64,000 nt of DNA from positions 248,001 to 312,000 of the forward strand of contig NZ_QJKM01000008.1 of the NCBI RefSeq assembly GCF_003425685.1. The letters are read 5' to 3'. Under the pieces are notes generated by a model. It saw only the letters and a list, made by a program, of their open reading frames with translations, did not search any database and was not told where the DNA came from. Shown here one piece after another: positions 45,909-54,794 of this stretch (positions within the stretch are counted from its first letter, which is position 1; each line of letters opens with the position of its first letter). Source of the DNA: Rhizobium terrae (lineage in GTDB: Bacteria > Pseudomonadota > Alphaproteobacteria > Rhizobiales > Rhizobiaceae). The translations under genes were made by a program, and so were the position numbers.

Positions 45909-46712
45909 TCAATTGCGCGAAATTCCCTCGTAGAGCGCTTCAAGTCCCCGGCGGTCGCTGACACCGAGCTTGCGGTAAGCGCGCTGACGATAGGTGACGA
46001 TGCTCGACAGGGCGAGCCCCACTTTTTCCGATATCTCCCGGTGCGTGCGGCCGAGCAGCAGACCGGCGGAAACCTCCGCCTCACGGCCGGAAAGCGCGAA
46101 ACCCGCCTGCAACAGCCGCCCGGCGATTTCCTGCTGCGGCGGATGCAGCGGCGCCGTCTGCGGCCTTGCCTGCAGCCGCACATGCTTGACGACCATGGCC
46201 ATCAAGAGCGGCGCGACAGCCTCCAGCCGCTCGACGGCGGCCAGCGGAAACGGGCCGCTGTCACGGGTCCGGTAGAGGCTCGCGAAAATGCGAGGCTCGT
46301 CGGAATGGTAGATGGTCAGCCGTTCTAGCACATGCGCCCGCTCGTAACAGTCCCGGCGGTATTCCGGGTCGCGGATGCCGTTCCAGGCCTGCCGGATGAC
46401 CTGAACCCTGTTGGCGGCCCCCCCATGCATGGAAGATCCGTTCAGCATCTGGCGCGTCACGCGGTCGCGCTGCCAGTAGCGGCGCGCATAATCGAGCGAG
46501 GCGCGTTCGGCGAAGCCGGGGATCGTCGAATGGTAACCGCAGGCGAAGAGGTAGGTCAGAGACCCGTCGTCTTCCGCCTGGAAGGCGGAACAGAAATCCG
46601 TGCCGGCAATGCCGCGCAGGGTCGCCAGGAATGTTTCGGGAAAGGCGGGCTCGCCGACCTGTTCCATCAGCGCGGCGAGTGCCGCCATATTGTCCGCATC
46701 AAGCGCAGGCAT
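45909..46712 (-). CDS. LuxR-family HTH regulator
   Basis: A 267-residue regulator with a C-terminal LuxR HTH (LSGREAEVSAGLLLGRTHRE and SSIVTYRQRAYRKLGV, about residues 200-260). The N-terminal 190 residues match no sensor domain I can name; they are not an obvious autoinducer or receiver domain. The ATG follows GGCAGGAGGCG. First gene of the minus-strand cluster, divergent from the VOC gene across 139 bases, so it may control the phenylpropanoid-like genes. Confidence 0.88.
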   Translation of the reverse strand: MPALDADNMAALAALMEQVGEPAFPETFLATLRGIAGTDFCSAFQAEDDGSLTYLFACGYHSTIPGFAERASLDYARRYWQRDRVTRQMLNGSSMHGGAANRVQVIRQAWNGIRDPEYRRDCYERAHVLERLTIYHSDEPRIFASLYRTRDSGPFPLAAVERLEAVAPLLMAMVVKHVRLQARPQTAPLHPPQQEIAGRLLQAGFALSGREAEVSAGLLLGRTHREISEKVGLALSSIVTYRQRAYRKLGVSDRRGLEALYEGISRN

Positions 46713-46851
46713 TGACGCCTCCTGCCATGTTCATAGATTTTTCGCGTGAAAACATCACTGGGGCATGTCCCCTTACGGGGTGGACATGGGAAGACCGGCA
46801 AAGGCCTACCATCACGGCCAATGCAACAAGCCTGGATATGGAGGAACCACC

Positions 46852-47385
46852 ATGGTTGACGCACCGAAGCTTCGCAAGCTCTATCACTTTTCCTACCCGT
46901 GCCGCGATGGCGAAGAAACCCGTAAGTTCTATGAGGACCTCCTCGGCCTGCCGCTGGTCAACTGCATGACGTCGGACCGCGTGCCCTCCACCGGCGAGGA
47001 AAAACCCTATGCGCACTTCTTCTTCGAAATGGGCGACGGCTCCTACATGGCCTTCTTCGACCTTGGCGAAAACGTCATGCCGCTCCCCTCGCCGAACACC
47101 CCGGACTGGGTGCAGCACTTCGCCATGGAAGTCGATTCCGTCGAAGAGGTGATGAAGTTCAAGAAGCGTCTGCAGGACGCCGGCGTCAAGACGACCGACG
47201 TCATCGACCACGAGTTCATCAACTCGATCTATTTCTTCGACCCGAACGGCCTGCGCCTGGAAATCACCGCGCGCACGGAAGAGCCCGGCTATCTGGAAAA
47301 GGCCGCGTCCGAAGCCCACGAAGGCATGAAGGGCTGGGTGAAGAAGAAGGCTGCGCTGATCGCCGCGAAGTCGGCTGCTGCCTGA
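46852..47385 (+). CDS. VOC-superfamily protein, candidate one-domain extradiol dioxygenase
   Basis: A 177-residue vicinal-oxygen-chelate protein. A 2-His-1-carboxylate set fits His12 (KLYHFSYPC), His89 (WVQHFAMEV) and Glu137 (LRLEITAR), the pattern of type I extradiol dioxygenases, though glyoxalases share the fold. TATGGAGGAACC precedes the ATG at 46852. The C-terminal tail is Lys/Ala-rich. With no other ring-cleaving enzyme in the 46.8-62.8 kb region, it is the candidate for that step, an inference. Confidence 0.85.
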   Translation: MVDAPKLRKLYHFSYPCRDGEETRKFYEDLLGLPLVNCMTSDRVPSTGEEKPYAHFFFEMGDGSYMAFFDLGENVMPLPSPNTPDWVQHFAMEVDSVEEVMKFKKRLQDAGVKTTDVIDHEFINSIYFFDPNGLRLEITARTEEPGYLEKAASEAHEGMKGWVKKKAALIAAKSAAA

Positions 47386-47396
47386 GTAGCTAACCG

Positions 47397-47567
47397 CCCC
47401 TCTCTCCCCTTGCGCGGGGCTCGAAGAGTGGGTCGAGACACGTGGCTCGACCCCGGCAGCCCCGAGAGGGGCAGAGGGGGGTGGTTCAACAATTTCTAAC
47501 GTCGAGCTCGTGGCGCCACCCCCATCTGTCAGCTCTGCTGACATCTTCCCCGCAAGGGGAAATACAA
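47397..47567. repeat. RIME-like palindromic intergenic repeat
   Basis: Arms CCTCTCTCCCCTTGCGCGGGG with a GGCAGAGGGGGGTGGTTCA block, and GCCACCCCCATCTGTCAGCT with CTGACATCTTCCCCGCAAGG. Same family as 39358 and 59819. It fills most of the 321-base gap between the VOC and hydrolase genes; no gene is seen in that gap. Confidence 0.8.
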
Positions 47568-47605
47568 GGCGTGTGCCGCACCGCCTCACGTCCTCAAAAG
47601 AGATC

Positions 47606-47640
47606 GCACCACCGTTCCAGTCTGGACGGTGGTGCTTTTG
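47606..47640 (+). terminator. Rho-independent terminator after the VOC gene
   Basis: GCACCACCGT at 47606-47615 pairs with ACGGTGGTGC at 47626-47635, followed by TTTTG. A strong stem with a T run, placed about 220 bases after the VOC stop, oriented for + strand transcription. Confidence 0.8.
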
Positions 47641-47706
47641 TTTAAAGCGCACGGTCAAACCTCCCGATGGTCGGGAGCCTGCTCCCCGCAGACTCCAGTC
47701 AACTCG

Positions 47707-48885
47707 TCAAGCCAGCAGCCCCTGCCGCCTACTCCAGTCCACCACCCGGTCGATGCAGGCTTTGAGAAGCTCCGGCTGCCCGAGATAGTAGTGGGTGGCG
47801 TGCGGAATGGTCATGTATTCCTTGTTTTCGGTCGCCAATGCCGCACGGATCGTCGGGTTGTGGGTGGCCGGGACAGCCTCGTCGGCATTGTTCTCGATCT
47901 GCAGCACCGGCGAGCGGCGGATCAGCGCCGCATTCATCGGACCCTTGGCGTTCGAGAGGTCGTAGCTCCACTGCGACAGCCAGGAACGCAGCGTGGTGAA
48001 GCGGGCGAGCCCGACCGGTCCGACATTGACCGTGCGCGGATCGCCCATGTAGCTCTTGCCGATCGGCCGGTCGTTCGGATCGATCGTGCCGTCGAACCAG
48101 CGCACGTCGCACATGGTGCGGTGGACGACGAAGGCGCGTTCCTGTTCCGGGCCGCCGCGGCGCTTCAGTTCGGCGAGCATGTCCTGCGCCCATCTGGTGA
48201 TCTTGCGGTTGCGGGCCACCTGGGCCGCACGGAAACGCTCGACGAATTCCTTCGAATAGGGCGGCTGGTGCGGGCAGTCCGGCGAATAGATGTCGAATTC
48301 TGGATCGCGCACGTCCGGGTTCATCTCGTCGATGACCGAGGGGTCGAGCCATTCGGTGAGCGTCTCGGCGCGGGAAAGATGTGCTGCGATGAAGATGACG
48401 CCGTCGGCGGGTTTCAGGCCTGCTTCAACGAGGTTCACCTCGTCGCCGGCCGGCGTGTGGGTGATGGTCGGATTTTCCGCCTGGGCCTGGTAGAACAGCG
48501 ACAGCGAACCGCCGCCCGACCAGCCGACCAGCACGACCTTTTCGTAACCGAGATCGCCGCGGGCGTAGTCGAGCCACTTGCCGAGGTCGATCGCGACCTT
48601 TTCCATGATGAGGGCGGTATCGTTCTTCGGATAGCGGCTGGCGGCACAGAGCACGTGCAGGCCGGCATCGGCGAGCGCCGTCGGCATCGGCAGGAGCTGC
48701 AGCGTCGAGGTCGGGTGCATGAAGACATAAACGGTCCTGGACGGAGCGTTTGCCGGCCGCAGCAGCTGGCCCTCGAGGTTCACCTTGCCGGAATTGCCGG
48801 CGAAACCATAGGTCTCGGTATATTTCGCGGTCTCCGGAAAGGAGACGATCAGCGGGATCCGCTGCCATTCCGCCTTGGTGGTCAT
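47707..48885 (-). CDS. Alpha/beta hydrolase
   Basis: A 392-residue alpha/beta hydrolase with nucleophile Ser123 in VLVGWSGGGSLSLFY and a probable catalytic His in IPHATHYYLGQPELL near the C-terminus. About 90 residues of insertions make it longer than simple esterases. GTAGGAAATC precedes the ATG. It follows the FAD monooxygenase gene by 97 bases on the same strand, so it may hydrolyse that enzyme's product or an upstream ester. Substrate unknown. Confidence 0.88.
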   Translation of the reverse strand: MTTKAEWQRIPLIVSFPETAKYTETYGFAGNSGKVNLEGQLLRPANAPSRTVYVFMHPTSTLQLLPMPTALADAGLHVLCAASRYPKNDTALIMEKVAIDLGKWLDYARGDLGYEKVVLVGWSGGGSLSLFYQAQAENPTITHTPAGDEVNLVEAGLKPADGVIFIAAHLSRAETLTEWLDPSVIDEMNPDVRDPEFDIYSPDCPHQPPYSKEFVERFRAAQVARNRKITRWAQDMLAELKRRGGPEQERAFVVHRTMCDVRWFDGTIDPNDRPIGKSYMGDPRTVNVGPVGLARFTTLRSWLSQWSYDLSNAKGPMNAALIRRSPVLQIENNADEAVPATHNPTIRAALATENKEYMTIPHATHYYLGQPELLKACIDRVVDWSRRQGLLA

Positions 48886-48982
48886 GATTTCCTACCTGTT
48901 ATGCTTCGTCCGCCGATGTTCACAGGTTTGGCCGGCAGAACCGGCGGACGGGCTTTTGAAGAGTGAAGCTCGTGAATTGCGC

Positions 48983-50203
48983 CTAGGCGACAGCTTCCCG
49001 CGACTTGTTTCCGACCACGACCGGCACCGAGGTGGCGTCGTAGGTGAACAGCCATTCGTAACGCTGCTTGACCTTGTCTTCCTGCCATTCGGCATTGACA
49101 TAGTCTTCGGCGAGCTTCGGGTCCTTCAGCGCCGGATTGTGGAAGCGGCTCAAATTGCCTTCGGCGCCGCGCACGATCTTGCCGGTTCGCTCGACGCGGG
49201 CGGCCTCGTAACCGGCGAAGGCCGCTTCGTAATTGCCGTTGTTCTCGGCGAGCGCCCGGGCGAGGACGAAGCCGTCCTCGATCGCCATCACGGCGCCCTG
49301 GGCCAGGAACGGCAGGGTCGGATGGCAGGCGTCGCCGAGGAGCGTGACGCGGTCGCGGGTCCAGTCGTCCATCGGCGGGCGCAGCATCAAGGCCCATTTG
49401 TAGGGCACGTCGATCGCCTTGATCAACGTGTGGATGTCCTCATGCCAGCCCTGGTAATCGGCAAGGCATTCTTCCGTCGTGCCAGCCACCGACCAGGATT
49501 CCACTTGCCAGTCGGCGCGCTCGACCACGGAGACGTAGTTCATCAGCTTGCCGCCGCGCAGGAGATACTGGATGACGTGGCCGCCGGGGCCGATCCAGTT
49601 GGTGGCGATCGGGCGCAGCATGCGCTGCGGCAGGCGCTCGACAGGGATGACGCCGCGCCAGGCGACAATGCCGGTGAATTTCGGATCGTCGCGGCCGAAC
49701 AGCGCCTCGCGGATCTTCGAATGCACGCCGTCGGCGCCCACGACGATGTCGGAGGTCGTGGTCGTGCCGTCGGCGAAGCTCAGCGTCACGCCCTTGTCGT
49801 TCTGGGTAATGCCGACGCATTTCTTCGAAAGCTTGATGGCATCCGGTTTGGCCCGCCGCACACCGGCAGCCAGCGTCTGGTGCAGGTCGTTGCGGTGAAT
49901 GGTGATGTAGGGGAAGCCGTAACGCTCGATCGACAGCGGCCCCAGATCGAAAAGCTTCCAGGTCTGGCCGGTGTTCCAGAGGCGGATTTCCTTGCCGTCA
50001 GCCTGGGCGGCGATAGCCATGATCTCCTTTTCCAGCCCGAGTTCGAAAAGGATTCGCGTGCCGTTGGCGCTGACCTGGACGCCCGCGCCGACCTCCTTGA
50101 GTTCGACCGCCTGTTCATAGACGTCGACGTCGAATCCCTGGCGGAGCAACGACAAGGCTGCCGTCAAACCACCGATTCCTCCTCCCACTACCGATATTTT
50201 CAT
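48983..50203 (-). CDS. FAD-dependent aromatic-type monooxygenase
   Basis: A 406-residue group A flavoprotein monooxygenase: GGGIGGLTAALSLLRQGFDV FAD motif at the N-terminus, DG motif DIVVGADGVHSKIRE, and GD motif LLGDACHPTLPFLAQGAVMA. The last motif resembles 3-hydroxybenzoate 6-hydroxylases and salicylate hydroxylases. It would hydroxylate an aromatic or heteroaromatic acid using NAD(P)H. The start at 50203 (MKISVVGGG) follows AAGGG; the frame is open further up. It is divergent from the tct operon. Confidence 0.9.
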   Translation of the reverse strand: MKISVVGGGIGGLTAALSLLRQGFDVDVYEQAVELKEVGAGVQVSANGTRILFELGLEKEIMAIAAQADGKEIRLWNTGQTWKLFDLGPLSIERYGFPYITIHRNDLHQTLAAGVRRAKPDAIKLSKKCVGITQNDKGVTLSFADGTTTTSDIVVGADGVHSKIREALFGRDDPKFTGIVAWRGVIPVERLPQRMLRPIATNWIGPGGHVIQYLLRGGKLMNYVSVVERADWQVESWSVAGTTEECLADYQGWHEDIHTLIKAIDVPYKWALMLRPPMDDWTRDRVTLLGDACHPTLPFLAQGAVMAIEDGFVLARALAENNGNYEAAFAGYEAARVERTGKIVRGAEGNLSRFHNPALKDPKLAEDYVNAEWQEDKVKQRYEWLFTYDATSVPVVVGNKSREAVA

Positions 50204-50500
50204 TTTCTTACCCTTTGAAATCGTGACGGTTAGTCTCTTCGCACCGCGTTCGCATGTCAACCATTTTTGATAAAGTATAATTGACTTTGTCCAAAACCAA
50301 TTTCATATGTCCCGCCGCAAGGCCTCGCGCAGGCGCCGCCGGGAGGGGGTCGCAACGGAAGGTTTCAATCGCCTGTCCAAAAATACGGAAGGATGTCTGG
50401 AAATTACACCTGTGATATCTGGCTTCCTGATATTATTGCGATAGGATCGAAAACACGGGTCAGGTGTGGTATCTGGTCGGTAGCGGGTAACGGAATTCGG

Positions 50501-50536
50501 TTGACTGACAAGAGGGATACTCTTGTATATAGTCAA
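50501..50536 (+). promoter_or_regulatory. Promoter with palindromic operator for the tct operon
   Basis: The 465-base gap 50204-50668 holds no gene. In it TTGACT (50501-50506) and TGTATA (50524-50529) form a sigma-70-like promoter with a 17-base spacer. Inside the spacer and over the -10 is a perfect dyad ACAAGAG-GGATA-CTCTTGT (50508-50526), itself framed by TTGACT and AGTCAA (50531-50536). This is the classic place for a repressor. The cognate regulator is unknown; the IclR, MarR and LuxR-type proteins of the window are candidates. Confidence 0.6.
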
Positions 50537-50668
50537 ATCTAGTTGCCTATGAACGAATTCGAGTCCGCGGGTTCGAGGCGCGGCCTGGGTAGTATGTGTC
50601 ATGACGGTCTGGTGGTGCTTGGAGCAGAGCCGGACCGGTTCCACAGTCAGGTTTTCAGGGAGGAAACC

Positions 50669-51115
50669 ATGGTCATCAAAAGTCCGCAGGATTTCGGCGC
50701 GGGCGTATTGTTCATCCTCTTCGGCGCGATCGGCCTGTGGGTCGGCTCGGATCTCAACTTCGGTTCTGCTCGCAACATGGGGCCGGGTTATTTCCCGATG
50801 ATCATCTGCGGGCTGATCGTCCTGATCGGCCTCATCGTCATGGCCAAGTCGCTGGCGCTGGAAGGCCCGCCGATCGAGCGCATCCAGTTCCGCCCGATCG
50901 CCTTCATCCTGCTGGCGATTGCCGCTTTCGGCCTGCTGATCGCCGAAGTCGGCGCCGTGATCTCCTCGATCCTGCTCATCATGTTCGCCGCCTATGCGAG
51001 GCGCCAGGTCAACCTCGTCGAAACGCTGGTCTTCGCAGTCTGCACCGCGGCCTTCGTCGTCATCATCTTCGTATACGCTCTTGGGCAGCCGATGCCCGTC
51101 TGGTGGGGCAGGTAA
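50669..51115 (+). CDS. tctB: Tripartite tricarboxylate transporter small membrane subunit
   Basis: A 148-residue TctB-type protein with four membrane helices, the small permease part of the tripartite tricarboxylate transporter. Visible are GPGYFPMIICGLIVLIGLIV and the C-terminal FVYALGQPMPVWWG. The ATG at 50669 follows CAGGGAGGAAACC; the ORF extends upstream but through the operator region. First gene of tctB-A-C-C-C; tctA starts 3 bases after its stop. Confidence 0.92.
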   Translation: MVIKSPQDFGAGVLFILFGAIGLWVGSDLNFGSARNMGPGYFPMIICGLIVLIGLIVMAKSLALEGPPIERIQFRPIAFILLAIAAFGLLIAEVGAVISSILLIMFAAYARRQVNLVETLVFAVCTAAFVVIIFVYALGQPMPVWWGR

Positions 51116-51118
51116 TCC

Positions 51119-52624
51119 ATGGAAGTTTTTGAACACCTCGCAACCGGCTTCATGGCGGCAGGTACGCTGGAGAACCTGCTGTTCTGTCTGATCGGCACGG
51201 TTCTCGGCACGCTGATCGGCGTCCTCCCCGGCATCGGCCCCATTCCGGCGCTCGCCATCCTTCTGCCGATCACCTTCGGGCTCGATCCGCTCTCGTCGCT
51301 GATCATGCTGGCCGGCATCTACTACGGCGCCCAATATGGCGGCTCCACCACCTCGATCCTCGTCAACATGCCGGGCGAAGCCTCCTCGGTGGTGACCTGT
51401 ATCGAGGGCCATCAGATGGCCCGCCGCGGCCGCGCCGGCGCCGCACTGGCGATCGCCGCGCTCGGCTCGTTCTTCGCGGGCTGCGTGGGCACCGTCTTCA
51501 TCGCCGCCTTCGGCCCGCCGCTTTCGGCGATCGCCCAGCAGTTCAATTCGCCGGATTATTTCGCGCTGATGCTGCTCGGCCTCGTCATGGCGATCGTTCT
51601 TGCCCACGGTTCGGTTCTGAAGGCCGTCGCCATGGTCCTGATGGGACTCCTGCTCGGCCTCGTCGGCACCGACATCAATACCGGCCTGACGCGTTATACC
51701 TTCGGCCTTTCGGGTCTCTGGGAAGGCATCGACTTCCTGCCGCTGGTCCTCGGTCTTTTCGGTATCGTCGAAATCGTCCGCAACCTTGAAAACCCGCCGC
51801 CGCCGCGCGAGACGATCAGCACCCGCCTGCGCGATCTCTGGCCGACACGCAGTGAAATGAAGGATGCGATCCCGGCGGCGCTGCGCGGCACCGGCCTCGG
51901 CTCGATCCTCGGCATTCTGCCGGGCGGCGGCGCGGTGCTTGCCTCCTTCGCCAGCTACACGCTGGAAAAGAAGATTTCCAAGAACCCGCGCAAGTTCGGC
52001 ACCGGTGCGGTGGAAGGCGTGGCCGGGCCGGAATCGGCCAACAATGCGGCCGCCCAGACCTCGTTCATCCCGCTCCTGACGCTCGGCATTCCGTCCAACC
52101 CGATCATGGCGATCATGATGGGTGCGATGATCATCCAGGGCATCCAGCCGGGTGCGGCGGTCATGACGACGCGTCCGGACCTCTTCTGGGGCATGGTCGC
52201 CTCCATGTGGATCGGCAACCTGATGCTCGTCGTCATCAACCTGCCGATGATCGGCATCTGGGTGAAGCTGCTCTCGGTTCCTTACCGCCTGCTCTACCCG
52301 GCGATCCTGCTGTTTTGTGCGATCGGCGTCTACTCGACGAGCACCGAGCCGTTCATGATGGTCCTGATGATCGTCTTCACCGTCTTCGGTTACGTCCTCT
52401 TCAAGCTTGGCTGCGAGCCCGCCCCCATGGTGCTCGGCTTCATTCTCGGCCCGCTGATGGAGGAAAACCTGCGCCGTTCGCTGGTCATATCCCGCGGCGA
52501 CCCGATGATCTTCATCAACCGTCCGATCTCGGCGACGCTGCTGGTGGCGACGGTGCTGATGCTCTGCCTGATCATCTTCCCGCAGTTTAGAAAGACCCGC
52601 GAGGAGGCGTTCCAGGAGGAGTAA
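51119..52624 (+). CDS. tctA: Tripartite tricarboxylate transporter large membrane subunit
   Basis: A 501-residue TctA permease with about 12 membrane helices. Conserved family segments are IGVLPGIGPIPALAILLPIT, YYGAQYGGSTTSILVNMPGE and GILPGGGAVLASFASYTLEK. It imports a carboxylate by symport with the periplasmic binding protein. Three downstream tctC genes could supply three specificities to this single permease. The transported compound is unknown. Confidence 0.95.
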   Translation: MEVFEHLATGFMAAGTLENLLFCLIGTVLGTLIGVLPGIGPIPALAILLPITFGLDPLSSLIMLAGIYYGAQYGGSTTSILVNMPGEASSVVTCIEGHQMARRGRAGAALAIAALGSFFAGCVGTVFIAAFGPPLSAIAQQFNSPDYFALMLLGLVMAIVLAHGSVLKAVAMVLMGLLLGLVGTDINTGLTRYTFGLSGLWEGIDFLPLVLGLFGIVEIVRNLENPPPPRETISTRLRDLWPTRSEMKDAIPAALRGTGLGSILGILPGGGAVLASFASYTLEKKISKNPRKFGTGAVEGVAGPESANNAAAQTSFIPLLTLGIPSNPIMAIMMGAMIIQGIQPGAAVMTTRPDLFWGMVASMWIGNLMLVVINLPMIGIWVKLLSVPYRLLYPAILLFCAIGVYSTSTEPFMMVLMIVFTVFGYVLFKLGCEPAPMVLGFILGPLMEENLRRSLVISRGDPMIFINRPISATLLVATVLMLCLIIFPQFRKTREEAFQEE

Positions 52625-52659
52625 CGGACAGTTCCGCAACAGTTTTGGAGGAGGAGCCA

Positions 52660-53646
52660 ATGACTGAACAACATCTGAAGCTTACGAGACGCACCCTGAT
52701 TGCGGCGGCCACCGTGGCCGCTGTTCTGCCGGGTGCCGCATTCGCCCAGTCGAATACCTATCCCAGCGCTACCGTGACTTTCGTCTGCGCCTTCCCGGCC
52801 GGTTCCGGCGCGGACGTGCTCGTCCGTTTCTTTTCCGAGAAGGTCGCGCAGGTCTCCAAGCAGACCGTCATCGTGGAGAACAAGCCGGGCGCCAACGGCA
52901 ATATCGCCGCGGAATACGTATCCCGCGCCAAGCCGGACGGTTATACGGTCTATGTCCATTCCGGCACGTCGACCGCTGCCAACATGTCGCTGTTCAAAAA
53001 GCCGCCGATCGACGTCACCAAGGCGCTGCGCGGCGTGCAGTTCATCAACAAGCAGCCTTTCATGATCGCGGTCGCGGCCGACAGCCCGATCAAGGACATG
53101 AAGCAGCTGACCGAGCACCTGAAGGGCAAGGGCGGCGATGCCACCTATGGCTCCACGGCGACCTCCGGCAAGGTGCTGGCGGAAGTCTATCTGCAGCTCG
53201 CCGGCGTCGCGGCGACCGAAGTCGCCTACAAGACCGGCCCGGATTCGCTGAACGACATCGTCAGCGGCCAGCTCGATTTCGCCGCGCTCGATCCCGTCTT
53301 TGCGCTCAGTCAGCAGCGCGAGGGGCGCCTGAGGTTGCTCGCCGTCGGTTCGCCGCAGCGCATGAAATCGACCCCCGACATTCCGGCCATCAAGGAATAC
53401 GGCCTCAATGTCGACCAGCTTGGATGGTGGGGTGTGTTCGTGCCGGCTAAAACCCCCGACGACGTGGTCATGAAGCTGCACGACCTGTTCCAGAGCGTAC
53501 TCGAAAAGCCGGAGACGGAAGCCTTCCTGAACAAGTTCGGCGGCGACGTCTATACCGGCACGCCGAAGGAGGTCGACGAGCTTCTGGCCAAGACCGTGGA
53601 GGAATGGCGCGGTTACGTGGCGCTCGCGAAGATCCCGCAGAACTGA
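52660..53646 (+). CDS. tctC: Tripartite tricarboxylate transporter binding protein, copy 1
   Basis: A 328-residue periplasmic binding protein of the Bug/TctC family. The signal peptide has a twin-arginine-like motif (LTRRTLIAAATVAAVLP, cleavage at AFA). The mature start YPSATVTFVCAFPAGSGADV and ENKPGANGNIAAEYVSRAKP are family hallmarks. GGAGGAGGAG lies just before the ATG at 52660. It follows tctA by 35 bases and is the first of three paralogous binding-protein genes. Confidence 0.93.
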   Translation: MTEQHLKLTRRTLIAAATVAAVLPGAAFAQSNTYPSATVTFVCAFPAGSGADVLVRFFSEKVAQVSKQTVIVENKPGANGNIAAEYVSRAKPDGYTVYVHSGTSTAANMSLFKKPPIDVTKALRGVQFINKQPFMIAVAADSPIKDMKQLTEHLKGKGGDATYGSTATSGKVLAEVYLQLAGVAATEVAYKTGPDSLNDIVSGQLDFAALDPVFALSQQREGRLRLLAVGSPQRMKSTPDIPAIKEYGLNVDQLGWWGVFVPAKTPDDVVMKLHDLFQSVLEKPETEAFLNKFGGDVYTGTPKEVDELLAKTVEEWRGYVALAKIPQN

Positions 53647-53726
53647 AGCTGCGAAAAAGGCTTCGCGACATCCGCCTGTGAGGATGGAACTCTATGAATT
53701 GAAGTCAGGCATCGAGGGAGGACTGT

Positions 53727-54710
53727 ATGCCGATCGACACTGAAATGACCCGCCGAAAACTGATGCTCGCGACTGCCGCCTCGGCAGCGCTCGCCCCGTT
53801 CGGCGCCTTCGCACAGGGCGCATATCCGAACGGCCAGATCACCTTCGTCTGCGCCTTCCCGGCCGGCTCCGGCGCCGACGTTCTCGTCCGCTTCTTCGCC
53901 GACAAGTTCGCCAAGGTCTCAGGCCAGACCGTGATCGTGGAAAACAAGCCGGGCGCCGCCGGCAACATCGCCGCCATGTACACCGCCCGCGCCAAGCCGG
54001 ACGGTTATACGATCTACGTGCATTCCGGAACCTCGACGGCGGCCAACATGTCGCTTTTCAAGGCACCGCCGCTCGACGTAGTGAAGGAACTGCAGACCAC
54101 TTCCTTCATCAACAAGCAGGCCTTCATGTTCGTGGTCGCCTATGACAGCCCGATCAAGGACATGAAGCAGCTGACGGAAACCCTGAAAAAGAAGGGCAAC
54201 AACGCCAGCTATGCAACGGCTGCAACCTCCGGCAAGGTTCTGGGCGAAGTCTACAAGCAGAGGGCCGGCGTCGATCCGGTCGAGATCAGCTTCAAGGACG
54301 CCAAGGATTCGCTCAACGACATGCTGAGCGGTGCCATCGATTACGGCGTGCACGACCCGGTCTTCGCCCTGTCTCAGGCGAACGAAAAGCGTGTCCGCAT
54401 CCTCGCCACCGGTTCGCCGATCCGGCTGAAGTCGCTGCCCGACATTCCGACCGCCAAGGAACAGGGTTACGACATCGACCAGCTCGGCTGGTGGGGTTCC
54501 TTCGTGCCGAAGGCGACGCCGCGCCCGATCGTCGACAAGATCAATTCGCTGTTCAACGAGATCCTGGCGCAGCCGGATACGGTTGCCTTCCTCGGCAAGT
54601 TCGGCGGCGACGTTTATATCGGCACGCCGGACGAGGGGCAGGCATTGCTCGCCAAGACCGTCGAGGACTGGAAGACTTACGTCGCGATGGCCAAGATTCC
54701 GCAGAATTAA
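53727..54710 (+). CDS. tctC: Tripartite tricarboxylate transporter binding protein, copy 2
   Basis: A 327-residue Bug/TctC protein, clearly paralogous to copies 1 and 3, with the mature start YPNGQITFVCAFPAGSGADV and DQLGWWGSFVPKATP. Its signal peptide also carries a twin-arginine-like motif (MTRRKLMLATAASAAL). GGAGGA precedes the ATG. Residues in the presumed ligand loops differ from copies 1 and 3, for example DYGVHDPVFALSQANEKRVR against DFAALDPVFALSQQREGRLR, so ligand preference may differ. Confidence 0.93.
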   Translation: MPIDTEMTRRKLMLATAASAALAPFGAFAQGAYPNGQITFVCAFPAGSGADVLVRFFADKFAKVSGQTVIVENKPGAAGNIAAMYTARAKPDGYTIYVHSGTSTAANMSLFKAPPLDVVKELQTTSFINKQAFMFVVAYDSPIKDMKQLTETLKKKGNNASYATAATSGKVLGEVYKQRAGVDPVEISFKDAKDSLNDMLSGAIDYGVHDPVFALSQANEKRVRILATGSPIRLKSLPDIPTAKEQGYDIDQLGWWGSFVPKATPRPIVDKINSLFNEILAQPDTVAFLGKFGGDVYIGTPDEGQALLAKTVEDWKTYVAMAKIPQN

Positions 54711-54728
54711 TCAACCGAATTGAAACAC

Positions 54729-54750
54729 CCTGCCGCCATAGTGCGGCAGG
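54729..54750 (+). other. Intercistronic hairpin between tctC copies 2 and 3
   Basis: CCTGCCGC pairs with GCGGCAGG (8 bp, 6-base loop). No T run follows, so it is not a simple terminator; it may stabilise or process the mRNA and set different levels for copy 3. Confidence 0.55.
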
Positions 54751-54794
54751 TTCGTTCGCAGGGACCCTTACTAACCGCCATAGGAGATGATAAA

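Noticed and set aside
50303..52660. A 785-codon minus-strand frame opposite tctB and tctA
   Set aside because: The translation is nearly all charged residues (repeated Asp, Arg, Glu, His), the complement of membrane-helix codons, and has no ribosome site.
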